From Acidobacteriaceae bacterium (GTDB lineage Bacteria; Acidobacteriota; Terriglobia; Terriglobales; Acidobacteriaceae), in assembly GCA_003132825.1 (NCBI GenBank), contig PKYX01000213.1:1-12178 (forward strand): a stretch of 12,178 nucleotides of DNA, given 5' to 3'. A program made the position numbers and the translations under genes. The notes under the pieces are model-generated. The model worked only from the letters and a program-made list of their open reading frames with translations. It made no database searches and was not told where the DNA came from. Below are positions 6,296 to 12,178 of this stretch, piece after piece (position 1 is the stretch's first letter; every line of letters starts with the position of its first letter).

Positions 6296-7491
6296 GCCGC
6301 CATCCCCTTGGCATAGCCCTGGGTATCGGCGGCGGCCCGGACTTTTTCTGCCAGACAGCCCGGCGCGCGAGTCGCCGCGGGCAAGAACTCAGGGTAAACG
6401 GGAAGCCGCTGGCGCAGGCTGAATCCCTTGGCCTCGGTGCGCAACTGCAATTGCGCAAGATGAGGCCAGGGCCGCTCGGGATTGATGAAGTCCGGGGTCA
6501 GGGGCGAGACCCCGCCCCAGTCGTTGATGCCGGCGTCGAGCAAGTCATCGTAGTAAGGGGCGGAAAGATTGGGCGGCGCTTGGATATTGACCTCGGGCAT
6601 GAGGAGGCGCGCCACCGCCACCGTGCGCAGCATTTCGCCATGCGTGGGCTCCGGCCAGTCGCGCATGGGAATGCCCGGCTTGACCCGAAAGTTTTGCACG
6701 ATGACTTCCTGGATGTGTCCGTAACGGCGGTGCAACTCGCGGATGGCGAGCAGAGTATCGACCCGGTCCTCGAGCGTCTCGCCGATGCCGATGAGCAGTC
6801 CGGTGGTGAAGGGAACCTTCTGCTTGCCGGCTTCTTCTATGGTACGCAGGCGCCGGGCGGGAACTTTGTCCGGGGCGTTGTCATGGGCGGCGCCTGCCCG
6901 CAACAAAAGGGGGTTGGTGGTTTCTAGCATCAGGCCCATGCTGGGCGAGACCGCGGCCAGGCGCCGAATCCACTCCGCGCTCAACAATCCGGGATTGGGG
7001 TGGGGAAGCAGAGTGGTTTCGCGCAGCACCAGGTCACACATCGCTTCCAGATATTGCAGGGTGGAGTTGTATCCCAGCCGATGCAGGGTGTCGCGCATGG
7101 CGGGAAAGTTCAGCTCCGGCTTATCCCCGAGGCTGAACAAAGCCTCGGTGCATCCGAGCCGCGCGCCGTCGCGCGCAATCTGAAGCACTTCATCGGGCGT
7201 CATGGTGTGGGCGCCCGCTTCCCCCGGGTCGCGGCGGAAGGTGCAGTAGCCGCAGTAGTCACGGCAGAGGTTGGTGAGCGGGAGGAAGACCTTGCGCGAA
7301 TAGGTGATGACGCCGGGTTTAAAGCGCTGTTTGAGGGCGGTGGCGGCCGAAAGCAGTCGGGGTAGCTGGTCGTCGCCCATGCGAAGCAGGCCACAGGCCA
7401 TCTCGCGGGAGAGTGGCAGTGCGGCGCGCTCGGCGTCCAGGGCGGAGTCGAGCGCCCGCGCTAGGGACCCGGCGGTTTCGGCTAGCGCCAA
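6292..7491 (-). CDS. cofG: 7,8-didemethyl-8-hydroxy-5-deazariboflavin synthase (Fo synthase subunit 1)
   Basis: CofG is the radical-SAM partner of CofH and closes the deazaflavin ring to release Fo. The 399-residue protein has the cluster motif CRDYCGYC (Cys76, Cys80, Cys83; CX3CX2C) preceded by ITYSRKVFLPLTNL. Later family stretches include LPHPNPGLL, SMGLMLETTN, TTGLLIGIGET, VIVQNFRVKPG and DAGINDWGGVSPLT. It is the first gene of the leftward F420 operon and its stop overlaps the cofDC start by 4 bases. The start is a TTG at 7491. An in-frame stop lies a short way upstream and no in-frame ATG fits, while GAGAAGG lies 8 bases before the TTG. A rare start codon on the first gene could limit the yield of the pathway. 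Confidence 0.95.
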   Translation of the reverse strand: MALAETAGSLARALDSALDAERAALPLSREMACGLLRMGDDQLPRLLSAATALKQRFKPGVITYSRKVFLPLTNLCRDYCGYCTFRRDPGEAGAHTMTPDEVLQIARDGARLGCTEALFSLGDKPELNFPAMRDTLHRLGYNSTLQYLEAMCDLVLRETTLLPHPNPGLLSAEWIRRLAAVSPSMGLMLETTNPLLLRAGAAHDNAPDKVPARRLRTIEEAGKQKVPFTTGLLIGIGETLEDRVDTLLAIRELHRRYGHIQEVIVQNFRVKPGIPMRDWPEPTHGEMLRTVAVARLLMPEVNIQAPPNLSAPYYDDLLDAGINDWGGVSPLTPDFINPERPWPHLAQLQLRTEAKGFSLRQRLPVYPEFLPAATRAPGCLAEKVRAAADTQGYAKGMAA

Positions 7492-7499
7492 GGGGATGG

Positions 7500-7506
7500 C
7501 CTTCTC
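7500..7506 (-). promoter_or_regulatory. Ribosome binding site GAGAAGG supporting the TTG start of cofG
   Basis: GAGAAGG on the minus strand lies 8 bases before the TTG at 7491. No better start codon lies between it and the upstream in-frame stop. Confidence 0.5.
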
Positions 7507-7526
7507 GACGGAATCAGCACAGCAAA

Positions 7527-7532
7527 ATCATA
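7527..7532 (-). promoter_or_regulatory. Candidate -10 element of the F420 operon promoter
   Basis: The minus strand reads TATGAT here, one base from the sigma-70 consensus TATAAT. It lies 35 bases upstream of the cofG start, which leaves room for a short leader with the GAGAAGG site. No good -35 box is found at 16-18 bases, so the promoter may need an activator or may be misjudged. Confidence 0.3.
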
Positions 7533-7598
7533 CATGAGGGTCGCGGTTCTCAGGTGCCGGGAGCCGGGTTCTGGCGGCTTGCCCTGAAACCCACTTGG

Positions 7599-7628
7599 CG
7601 GGTCAAAACTCTGCGTGTTAAAACTCTG
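7599..7628. repeat. Two tandem 15-bp repeats in the divergent cofG / flavin-reductase region
   Basis: The unit cgggtcaaaactctg (7599-7613) is followed without a gap by cgtgttaaaactctg (7614-7628), matching at 13 of 15 positions. The second copy runs into the ribosome binding site (GGAGG at 7628-7632) of the flavin-reductase-family gene. This position is suitable for an operator or leader structure, but no known regulator motif is recognised. Confidence 0.5.
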
Positions 7629-7632
7629 GAGG
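7628..7632 (+). promoter_or_regulatory. Ribosome binding site GGAGG for the flavin-reductase-family gene
   Basis: GGAGG lies 8 bases before the GTG at 7641 but only 2 bases before the ATG at 7635. The spacing favours the GTG as the real start. Confidence 0.5.
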
Positions 7633-7640
7633 ATATGAGT

Positions 7641-8123
7641 GTGACCCAGGCCGAGTTCCGCAGGGCGATGGGCTGTTTTGCCACCGGCGTGACCATCATC
7701 ACCGTGGACTATGAAGGCGAAGTCCAGGGCATGACGGCGAACGCGTTCGCTTCGGTGTCGCTTGATCCGCAATTGGTGCTGGTTTGTGTGGACCAGCGGT
7801 CTCGGACCCACGCTCATCTGCATGCCAAGAAGCGCTTCGGGGTCAATGTGCTGGCCGAGAACCAGCGTGCGGTCTCGGAGTATTACGCTCTTCCGGCGGA
7901 AGCGCAAGACCGGGGGGAAGGCGAGGCCAGGACACGCTTTGAGCGGACCGCGCACGGCACTCCCGTACTCCAGGGCGCGCTGGCGTACCTGGAGTGCCGC
8001 TTGCACACCGCGCAAGACGCCGGCGACCACACGATTTTCATCGCCGAGGTGGAAGATGTGGTGGTGCGGGAGGGTGATCCGCTGCTTTATTTCCGGGGAA
8101 AGTACCGTTCCATCGGGCCGTAA
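7641..8123 (+). CDS. Flavin-reductase-family (HpaC/DIM6-like) FMN-binding protein
   Basis: This is a split-barrel flavin-binding protein of 160 residues (162 if the ATG at 7635 is used). Relatives reduce FMN or FAD with NAD(P)H, often to supply a partner monooxygenase. Visible motifs, numbered from the GTG, are FRRAMGCFATGVTIIT (6-21), GMTANAFASVSLDP (30-43), CVDQRSRTHAHL (49-60), FGVNVLA (66-72), the DHTIFIAEVEDV (129-140) stretch near the C-terminus, and LYFRGKYRSIG at the end. It is transcribed away from cofG across a shared promoter region, and msrB follows 52 bases downstream. Proximity to the F420 genes allows, but does not show, a role with F420 or in reducing an F420 precursor. The partner enzyme and nucleotide preference cannot be told. 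Family assignment is firm; function is open. Confidence 0.88.
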   Translation: MTQAEFRRAMGCFATGVTIITVDYEGEVQGMTANAFASVSLDPQLVLVCVDQRSRTHAHLHAKKRFGVNVLAENQRAVSEYYALPAEAQDRGEGEARTRFERTAHGTPVLQGALAYLECRLHTAQDAGDHTIFIAEVEDVVVREGDPLLYFRGKYRSIGP

Positions 8124-8175
8124 CTTTCTGGGCGCGAACGCATCCAATCCTAGTGAATTGAGGTAGAAGACACTC

Positions 8176-8586
8176 ATGGCTGAAAAGGTAATCAAGACCG
8201 ACGAGGAGTGGAAGAAGCAATTGACGCCGGAGCAGTATCAGGTGGCGCGCAAGGCGGGAACCGAGCCGGCTTTTACGGGAAAGTACTGGAACACAAAAGA
8301 CGCGGGGACATTTACCTGCGTCTGCTGCGGCCAGGCGCTATTCGAATCCGAGACCAAGTTCGATTCCGGTACGGGGTGGCCGAGTTTCTGGCGGCCGCTT
8401 GACCCGAATGCGGTGATCGAACACACCGACAGCAACTACGGGATGAGGCGAACCGAGGTCCGGTGCTCCCGCTGTGAGGCGCACCTCGGGCATGTTTTCG
8501 AGGATGGGCCAAAGCCGACCGGGATGCGCTATTGCATGAACTCGGCTGCCCTCGAATTGAAACCGGACGACTCGCAAAAGAAATAG
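8176..8586 (+). CDS. msrB: Peptide-methionine (R)-S-oxide reductase
   Basis: MsrB repairs oxidised proteins by reducing methionine-R-sulfoxide. The 136-residue protein has the family size and two zinc-binding CXXC pairs (Cys48/Cys51 and Cys97/Cys100). The catalytic cysteine is in RYCMNSAAL (Cys120), and the substrate-pocket region FDSGTGWPSFW spans 62-72. In many MsrB enzymes the residue before GWPSF is a resolving cysteine; here it is Thr66, so this should be a one-cysteine type needing direct reduction by thioredoxin or another thiol. No signal peptide is visible, so it is cytoplasmic. It lies 52 bases downstream of the flavin-reductase-family gene on the same strand, probably co-transcribed as a small redox unit. 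The ATG at 8176 is preceded by a GAGGT-containing stretch at rather long spacing. Confidence 0.96.
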   Translation: MAEKVIKTDEEWKKQLTPEQYQVARKAGTEPAFTGKYWNTKDAGTFTCVCCGQALFESETKFDSGTGWPSFWRPLDPNAVIEHTDSNYGMRRTEVRCSRCEAHLGHVFEDGPKPTGMRYCMNSAALELKPDDSQKK

Positions 8587-8608
8587 GGCGCGTGTGCGGA
8601 ACGCGCCC
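8586..8608. terminator. Strong hairpin after msrB, probable terminator
   Basis: A perfect 8-bp GC-rich stem (GGGCGCGT / ACGCGCCC) with a 7-base loop begins on the last base of the msrB stop codon. The following tract is only weakly T-rich (GTTTCT). It lies between the convergent msrB and bactofilin genes and could act in both directions. Confidence 0.6.
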
Positions 8609-8643
8609 CGGGTGTTTCTCCGGACGAGGGACAAAACCAGATT

Positions 8644-9135
8644 CTAGACGCCGACGGTCGCCGCTTTGGGCTGCTCGGTCACCGCGGGCTTTTGCGCTTC
8701 TGTATGCCCTGGCTTCGGCTGGGCATTGTTCTGCTTAGTCTCGGCCGCGCGCACCTGCACGCTGCCTTTCAGGATGGCTCCATCTTCGACGCTAATGCGC
8801 TGGGTCGCCACATCGCCGGTGAGCGAACCTTCGCCGCGAATGTCGAGACGGTCGCTGCACTGGATATTTCCTTTCACCTTGCCCATGATCACCACTTCCC
8901 GGGCGATGATGTTGGCGGTCACGCTGCCGTTCCGTCCGATGGTGACGCGGTGGTCGGCAACGTTGATGCTGCCTTCGATAAGGCCGTCGATGTAAAGCGA
9001 CTCCGCACCGGTGACTTCGCCCTTGATGACAAGGGAGCGGCCGATGGTCGCCTGCTCGACGGGAGAGCCTGCCCCACTCAGGGGCGCGAACGAAGTGGGA
9101 TTCTGCGACTTCTGATGCTCGGGTGCCTGCAACAT
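8644..9135 (-). CDS. Bactofilin (polymer-forming cytoskeletal protein, DUF583)
   Basis: Bactofilins polymerise without nucleotide into filaments that organise cell shape, wall synthesis or polar structures. With the ATG at 9135 the protein has 163 residues. A disordered N-terminus (1-28) precedes the right-handed beta-helix core (about 29-130), with its regular short turns: ATIGRSLVIKGEVTG, SLYIDGLIEGSI, VTIGRNGSVTANIIA, VVIMGKVKGNI, LDIRGEGSLTGDV and RISVEDGAILKGSV. The tail (131-163) is rich in Gln, Lys, Pro and Ala, as is common in this family. A TTG at 9192 would add 19 residues of basic, unconserved sequence with no ribosome binding site, so the ATG is preferred; its own site (AAAGG, about 12 bases away) is also weak. 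It lies 159 bases downstream of the ABC-F gene and ends tail-to-tail with msrB. Confidence 0.92.
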   Translation of the reverse strand: MLQAPEHQKSQNPTSFAPLSGAGSPVEQATIGRSLVIKGEVTGAESLYIDGLIEGSINVADHRVTIGRNGSVTANIIAREVVIMGKVKGNIQCSDRLDIRGEGSLTGDVATQRISVEDGAILKGSVQVRAAETKQNNAQPKPGHTEAQKPAVTEQPKAATVGV

Positions 9136-9294
9136 TAAAGGTACCGGCCTTTCTTCGGTTCCGTGCGGTTTCCGCCCTGGGCGGTGCCGCAAGCGGCGGG
9201 TATAGGTGCTTGGCTCGACTGGCCAGAGTGACTATCGCACGCCTGTGGGAAAACGTGCAGGTTACGGAAGAACAAGGCCGGGCGGCCGCCGGGT
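9136..9294 (-). other. 159-base gap upstream of bactofilin
   Basis: The gap lies between the ABC-F stop and the bactofilin ATG and should hold any separate bactofilin promoter. I found no convincing -10/-35 pair and no T-run terminator. A GC-rich palindrome around GCGGCCGC (about 9281-9290) is short and probably chance. Confidence 0.3.
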
Positions 9295-11229
9295 TTAGGA
9301 CTGGAGAGCATGCGTAATCTCTTCCCACTCCGCCAAGCGGCTTTGCAGTTCGGCTCGGCGGTCGGCGAGTTGCTTGGTGAGGCGCGCGGTCTCCTCCGCG
9401 CTCACGAAGCTTTGCAAGGCGGCCTCGTGGCCGGCGATCGCGGTTTCGAGATCGCTGATTTCCGCTTCGATCTCCTGGACTCGCTCTTCCAACTGTTTGC
9501 GTTTGATGGGATTCAAACGTTTGGACGGGGTTTCGGCCGACCCGGGAAGCGGGGCCGCTGGCCGGCCGTTGGACGGCCGCGGGGGCACCGGCGAAACTGC
9601 AATTGCCTGTTGTAAGGCTTCGGCCCCGCCCTGTTTGCGCCAGCGATAGTCCTCGTAGTTGCCGGGATAGACTTCCACCCGGCCCTCGCCGACCTCGAAA
9701 ATCCGTGCTGCCAGCTTGTCGATGAAGTAGCGATCATGGGAAACGAACACGACCGTTCCGCTATAGCCGGCCAGGGCTTCAAGCAGGATGTCCTTGGCGC
9801 GAATATCCAAGTGGTTGGTGGGTTCATCGAGCAGGAGGAAGTTGGCGGGGTGCAGCAGCATGCGGAGCAGGGCATAGCGGTTGCGCTCGCCGCCTGAGAG
9901 TATGCCAATGCGTTTGAAAACATCGTCGGCGGAGAACAGGAAACAGCCGAGCAGGCTGCGCAGCTCGGTTTGGGTGGAGCGCGGGGAAAGGTCGCTCAGG
10001 TCGTCGAGAATGCGGGCGTCGGGGTTCAGTTCCTTGTATTGGTCTTGGGCAAAATAATCGGCCTGCACATTGTGGCCTAAACGGCATTCGCCGCGGGTGA
10101 GCGGCTCGCGATTCGCCAGCAGCTTGATCAGCGTGGATTTGCCCGCGCCGTTTACGCCCACCAAGGCTACTCGGTCGCCGCGTTCGATCACGAAATTGAC
10201 GTCCCGAAAGACTGGCTTTTCGCCATACGACTTGGCCACGTTCAGGAACTCGGCGACGATCCGGCCGCTCGGTTTCGGCTGGGGGAAGGCGAAGTGGATG
10301 GTTTTTTCTTCTTCCGGAACTTCGACCCGCTCCATCTTTTCCAGTTCCTTGATGCGGCTTTGCACCTGCTTCGCCTTGGTCGCCTGATAGCGGAAGCGGT
10401 TGATGAAAACTTCCAACTGCTCAATGCGTTCGCGCTGGTTGCGGTAGGCGGCTTCGAGCTGCTCACGGCGCTGCGTCTTTTGCGCCAGGTACTTGTCGTA
10501 GTTGCCGCTGTAGAAATGAATGCGCTTGTTCCAGATTTCGACGGTCTTATTGACCGTCACATCGAGGAAGTAGCGGTCGTGCGAGATCAGGACGAAGGCA
10601 TAGGGATAGTGCGTCAGATAGTCTTCCAGCCAGTTGCGGGCTTCGAGGTCGAGATGGTTGGTAGGCTCGTCGAGCAGCAGAAGATTCGGTTTCTGCAGCA
10701 GCAGCTTGGCCAGCGCCAGCCGCATCTGCCAGCCGCCGGAAAATTCCTCGGTCTGGCGGTGCCAGTCGTCCTTCACAAATCCCAACCCGGCCAGAATGGT
10801 GCCGACCTGCGCTTCGATGGCGTACCCGTCGCGGGTCTGGAATTCGTGCTGGATCAGATGGTAACGATCGGCGATTTGCGCATATTCCGCCGAGGCATGG
10901 TCCACCTCGGACATGCGGGCGGTGAGGTCCTCCATCTCCTGCTCCATGGCGCGAAGATCGTCGAAGACCGACATGCACTCGGCAAACACACTGCGTCCGG
11001 AGAGCGAGAGGCCATCTTGCGGCAAATATCCCGCGCTGATGCCTTTGGCAGTGCTGATCGAACCGTAGTCCAGGGTTTCGAGACCACCCAGGATTTTGAG
11101 CAGCGTGGACTTGCCGGTGCCGTTTGCGCCCACCAGGCCAATGCGGTCTTTCGGGGTGACCAACCAGTCGGCCTCTTCAAACAGAAGCTTGTGGCCATAG
11201 CGTTTCCCGGCGGAAGAGAGCTGGATCAT
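9295..11229 (-). CDS. ABC-F family ATP-binding protein (YheS/Uup-like)
   Basis: ABC-F proteins are soluble twin ATPases with no membrane part; most studied members act on the ribosome, resolving stalls or protecting against antibiotics. The 644-residue protein has two nucleotide-binding domains. The first has Walker A GANGTGKST (34-42), signature FSGGW (163-167) and Walker B LLLLDEPTNHLD (183-194). The second has GVNGAGKST (358-366), LSGGE (444-448) and FLLLDEPTNHLD (464-475). Between them is the charged interdomain linker (about 245-320) that contacts tRNA in this family. A Pro-rich segment (about 546-570) leads to a C-terminal coiled coil (about 573-640), as in Uup and YheS but unlike EttA. 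The subtype cannot be fixed by eye, and resistance function is not implied. The ATG at 11229 has only a weak upstream GGA. Confidence 0.94.
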   Translation of the reverse strand: MIQLSSAGKRYGHKLLFEEADWLVTPKDRIGLVGANGTGKSTLLKILGGLETLDYGSISTAKGISAGYLPQDGLSLSGRSVFAECMSVFDDLRAMEQEMEDLTARMSEVDHASAEYAQIADRYHLIQHEFQTRDGYAIEAQVGTILAGLGFVKDDWHRQTEEFSGGWQMRLALAKLLLQKPNLLLLDEPTNHLDLEARNWLEDYLTHYPYAFVLISHDRYFLDVTVNKTVEIWNKRIHFYSGNYDKYLAQKTQRREQLEAAYRNQRERIEQLEVFINRFRYQATKAKQVQSRIKELEKMERVEVPEEEKTIHFAFPQPKPSGRIVAEFLNVAKSYGEKPVFRDVNFVIERGDRVALVGVNGAGKSTLIKLLANREPLTRGECRLGHNVQADYFAQDQYKELNPDARILDDLSDLSPRSTQTELRSLLGCFLFSADDVFKRIGILSGGERNRYALLRMLLHPANFLLLDEPTNHLDIRAKDILLEALAGYSGTVVFVSHDRYFIDKLAARIFEVGEGRVEVYPGNYEDYRWRKQGGAEALQQAIAVSPVPPRPSNGRPAAPLPGSAETPSKRLNPIKRKQLEERVQEIEAEISDLETAIAGHEAALQSFVSAEETARLTKQLADRRAELQSRLAEWEEITHALQS

Positions 11230-11384
11230 GGAGCTGATTCCATCGTCTCATGAGGGAGGGGTTTTGAAGAATATGGGACGCAGCTCGATCCGGCTTGCAA
11301 TCGTGCTCCATGTGATTCGAAGCAAGGCGAGCCATGGCGGGTGTCAGCGTCAGCTGCGCTGCTCGACCGGGAGGGGTGACGGGC
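11230..11384 (-). other. 155-base gap between Nudix gene and ABC-F gene
   Basis: The gap lies downstream of the Nudix stop and upstream of the ABC-F ATG. It holds a 5-bp inverted repeat (CAGCG/CGCTG, about 11346-11362) without a T-run. No promoter could be supported with confidence, and no protein-like reading frame is visible. Confidence 0.3.
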
Positions 11385-11873
11385 CTATCCGCGGACTGGG
11401 AGCAGGCGGGTGGCCGGAATCTGTTCGAGGGCCCGGTCCACCACGGCTTGCAATTCGCGGGCATATTTCAATTCGCGGCCTTTGGCGAGGATTCGCTTGG
11501 CATCTTCGGGAGAGAACCATGTGGGATGGCGCATTTCCTCCTGCGGACGGCCGACGTGCTCCACTTCCATGAGAAAGGCTTTGACCACGAATTCCTGTAC
11601 GCCGGGAGGCTTCCAGAAAACGCCTTTGGAGTGAACGTACTGGTGAAAATGGCGAGGCTCGATGCGCCCGCGAGCGCCAGCCTCTTCCACGGCTTCGCGT
11701 TCCGCCGCCTGGCTGTGGGACAGGGAGGCAGCCGGGTCCCCCTTGGGGAAGGTCCATTTATTTCCGCCGTTCGTGTTGACCAGAAGGAACTCGACCAGGG
11801 ACCCGCGCCGGTGATAGCAGACGGCAGCTACCTGCAGCGGCAGCTGAAACCGTGGCAGCTCGCGAGCTCCCAT
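11385..11873 (-). CDS. Nudix hydrolase
   Basis: Nudix enzymes cleave nucleoside diphosphates linked to other groups, acting in nucleotide-pool cleaning or signalling. The 162-residue protein has a typical fold layout: VAAVCYHRRGSLVEFLLV (15-32), then KWTFPKGD (39-46), then the Nudix helix ending REAVEEAGARG (59-69). The metal-binding REXXEEXG core is intact. The upstream glutamate of the classical GX5E part is replaced by Leu51. The KWTFPKGD lead-in recalls the diphosphoinositol-polyphosphate and Ap4A hydrolase branch, but the substrate cannot be assigned. The ATG at 11873 is supported by GGGAGG (11881-11886) 7 bases upstream. It is followed by a 155-base gap and the ABC-F gene on the same strand. 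Confidence 0.9.
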   Translation of the reverse strand: MGARELPRFQLPLQVAAVCYHRRGSLVEFLLVNTNGGNKWTFPKGDPAASLSHSQAAEREAVEEAGARGRIEPRHFHQYVHSKGVFWKPPGVQEFVVKAFLMEVEHVGRPQEEMRHPTWFSPEDAKRILAKGRELKYARELQAVVDRALEQIPATRLLPVRG

Positions 11874-11880
11874 GCCAGAG

Positions 11881-11886
11881 CCTCCC
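11881..11886 (-). promoter_or_regulatory. Ribosome binding site GGGAGG for the Nudix gene
   Basis: GGGAGG on the minus strand with a 7-base spacer to the ATG at 11873 is among the clearest ribosome binding sites in the window and fixes this start. Confidence 0.6.
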
Positions 11887-12178
11887 TCGGAGATTCCCCA
11901 AAGCCTGATGGTAATTTGAAGATATTGCAGCCATGTTAAATTGCTACAAAAAAGGTGCAGCCGCCGGTGTTACCAAAGGGTGTACGAAGGGCTCGAAAGG
12001 CACTCAGGGGAGCCAGGCTTGGTGCCGTGTTTTCATTCACTGAACCGGAGCCCCGAAGTCCGACACCTAGCCCCTGCGAGAGCCCGAAGCGCTGACCTAT
12101 CCGAGACCATGGTCGAACCGCTTGGGGGTCGAGCGTTTTAGGTTTCCTCAAGGGCCGGAACTTCCAGGTGGATCAGAG
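11887..12178. other. Region upstream of the Nudix gene with no supported gene
   Basis: Roughly the first 70 bases (11887-11960) are comparatively AT-rich, including a run of six A's on the plus strand (T's in the Nudix direction), and are the likely place for the Nudix promoter; no clear -10/-35 pair stands out. The remainder has overlapping short open frames on both strands (for example 11941-12141 plus and 11936-12151 minus, the latter with a TTG start). None has a ribosome binding site or recognisable protein family features. No tRNA, tmRNA, SRP or RNase P signature was recognised. It may be a decayed gene or an uncharacterised leader or RNA. Confidence 0.4.

Noticed and set aside
7599..7628. 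Tandem repeat as the start of a CRISPR-like or longer repeat array
   Set aside because: There are only two adjacent copies with no spacers and no cas genes.
7413..7634. N-terminal extension of the flavin-reductase frame back to 7413
   Set aside because: The extension overlaps the start of cofG, is Arg-rich and unconserved, and a GGAGG site supports a start at 7641.
10294..11253. A 319-codon plus-strand open frame opposite the ABC-F gene
   Set aside because: The opposite strand carries all ABC-F motifs; this frame has no recognisable domain and no ribosome binding site.
11346..11362. Small inverted repeat CAGCG/CGCTG as a Nudix terminator
   Set aside because: The stem is only 5 bp and no T-run follows on the Nudix strand.
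11936..12151. A 71-codon minus-strand frame as a small gene
   Set aside because: It has a TTG start, no ribosome binding site and no known family; coding status cannot be supported.

Overview
The window is GC-rich, densely packed bacterial chromosome. The gene content (complete coenzyme F420 pathway, bactofilin, one-cysteine MsrB, ABC-F ATPase) and the frequent GTG/TTG starts fit a soil-type Acidobacteriota genome. That assignment is inference; there is no rRNA or other strong phylogenetic marker here. No mobile element, CRISPR array, tRNA or rRNA was seen.

Left part (1-7491, all minus strand): one tightly packed transcription unit, read right to left. Its order is cofG, a fused cofD-cofC, cofE, cofH, an NADPH-dependent F420 reductase (npdG), then an osmoprotectant-type ABC importer: ATPase, permease, and a lipoprotein binding protein cut by the window edge. 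Several neighbours overlap by 3-4 bases or abut (cofG/cofDC ATGA, cofDC/cofE TAAATG, npdG/ATPase TTGA, ATPase/permease ATGA), so transcription and translation are probably coupled. CofG and CofH make the Fo chromophore. The CofC half makes the nucleotide-activated side chain and the CofD half transfers it to Fo. CofE adds the glutamate tail, and NpdG reduces the finished cofactor with NADPH. The whole pathway from Fo to reduced F420 is therefore encoded together and appears co-transcribed with a betaine/choline-like importer.

Middle part (7492-8608): a divergent promoter region of about 150 bases carries a 15-bp tandem repeat. It is followed on the plus strand by a flavin-reductase-family protein and the methionine sulfoxide reductase msrB. 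A strong hairpin lies directly after msrB.

Right part (8644-12178, minus strand): a bactofilin, a two-domain ABC-F translation-type ATPase and a Nudix hydrolase. The last 305 bases, upstream of the Nudix gene, hold no gene I can support.

The points most worth following are the CofD-CofC fusion, the linkage of F420 synthesis to an osmolyte importer, and a pathway with a bare CofE and no nitroreductase-type reductase domain in view.
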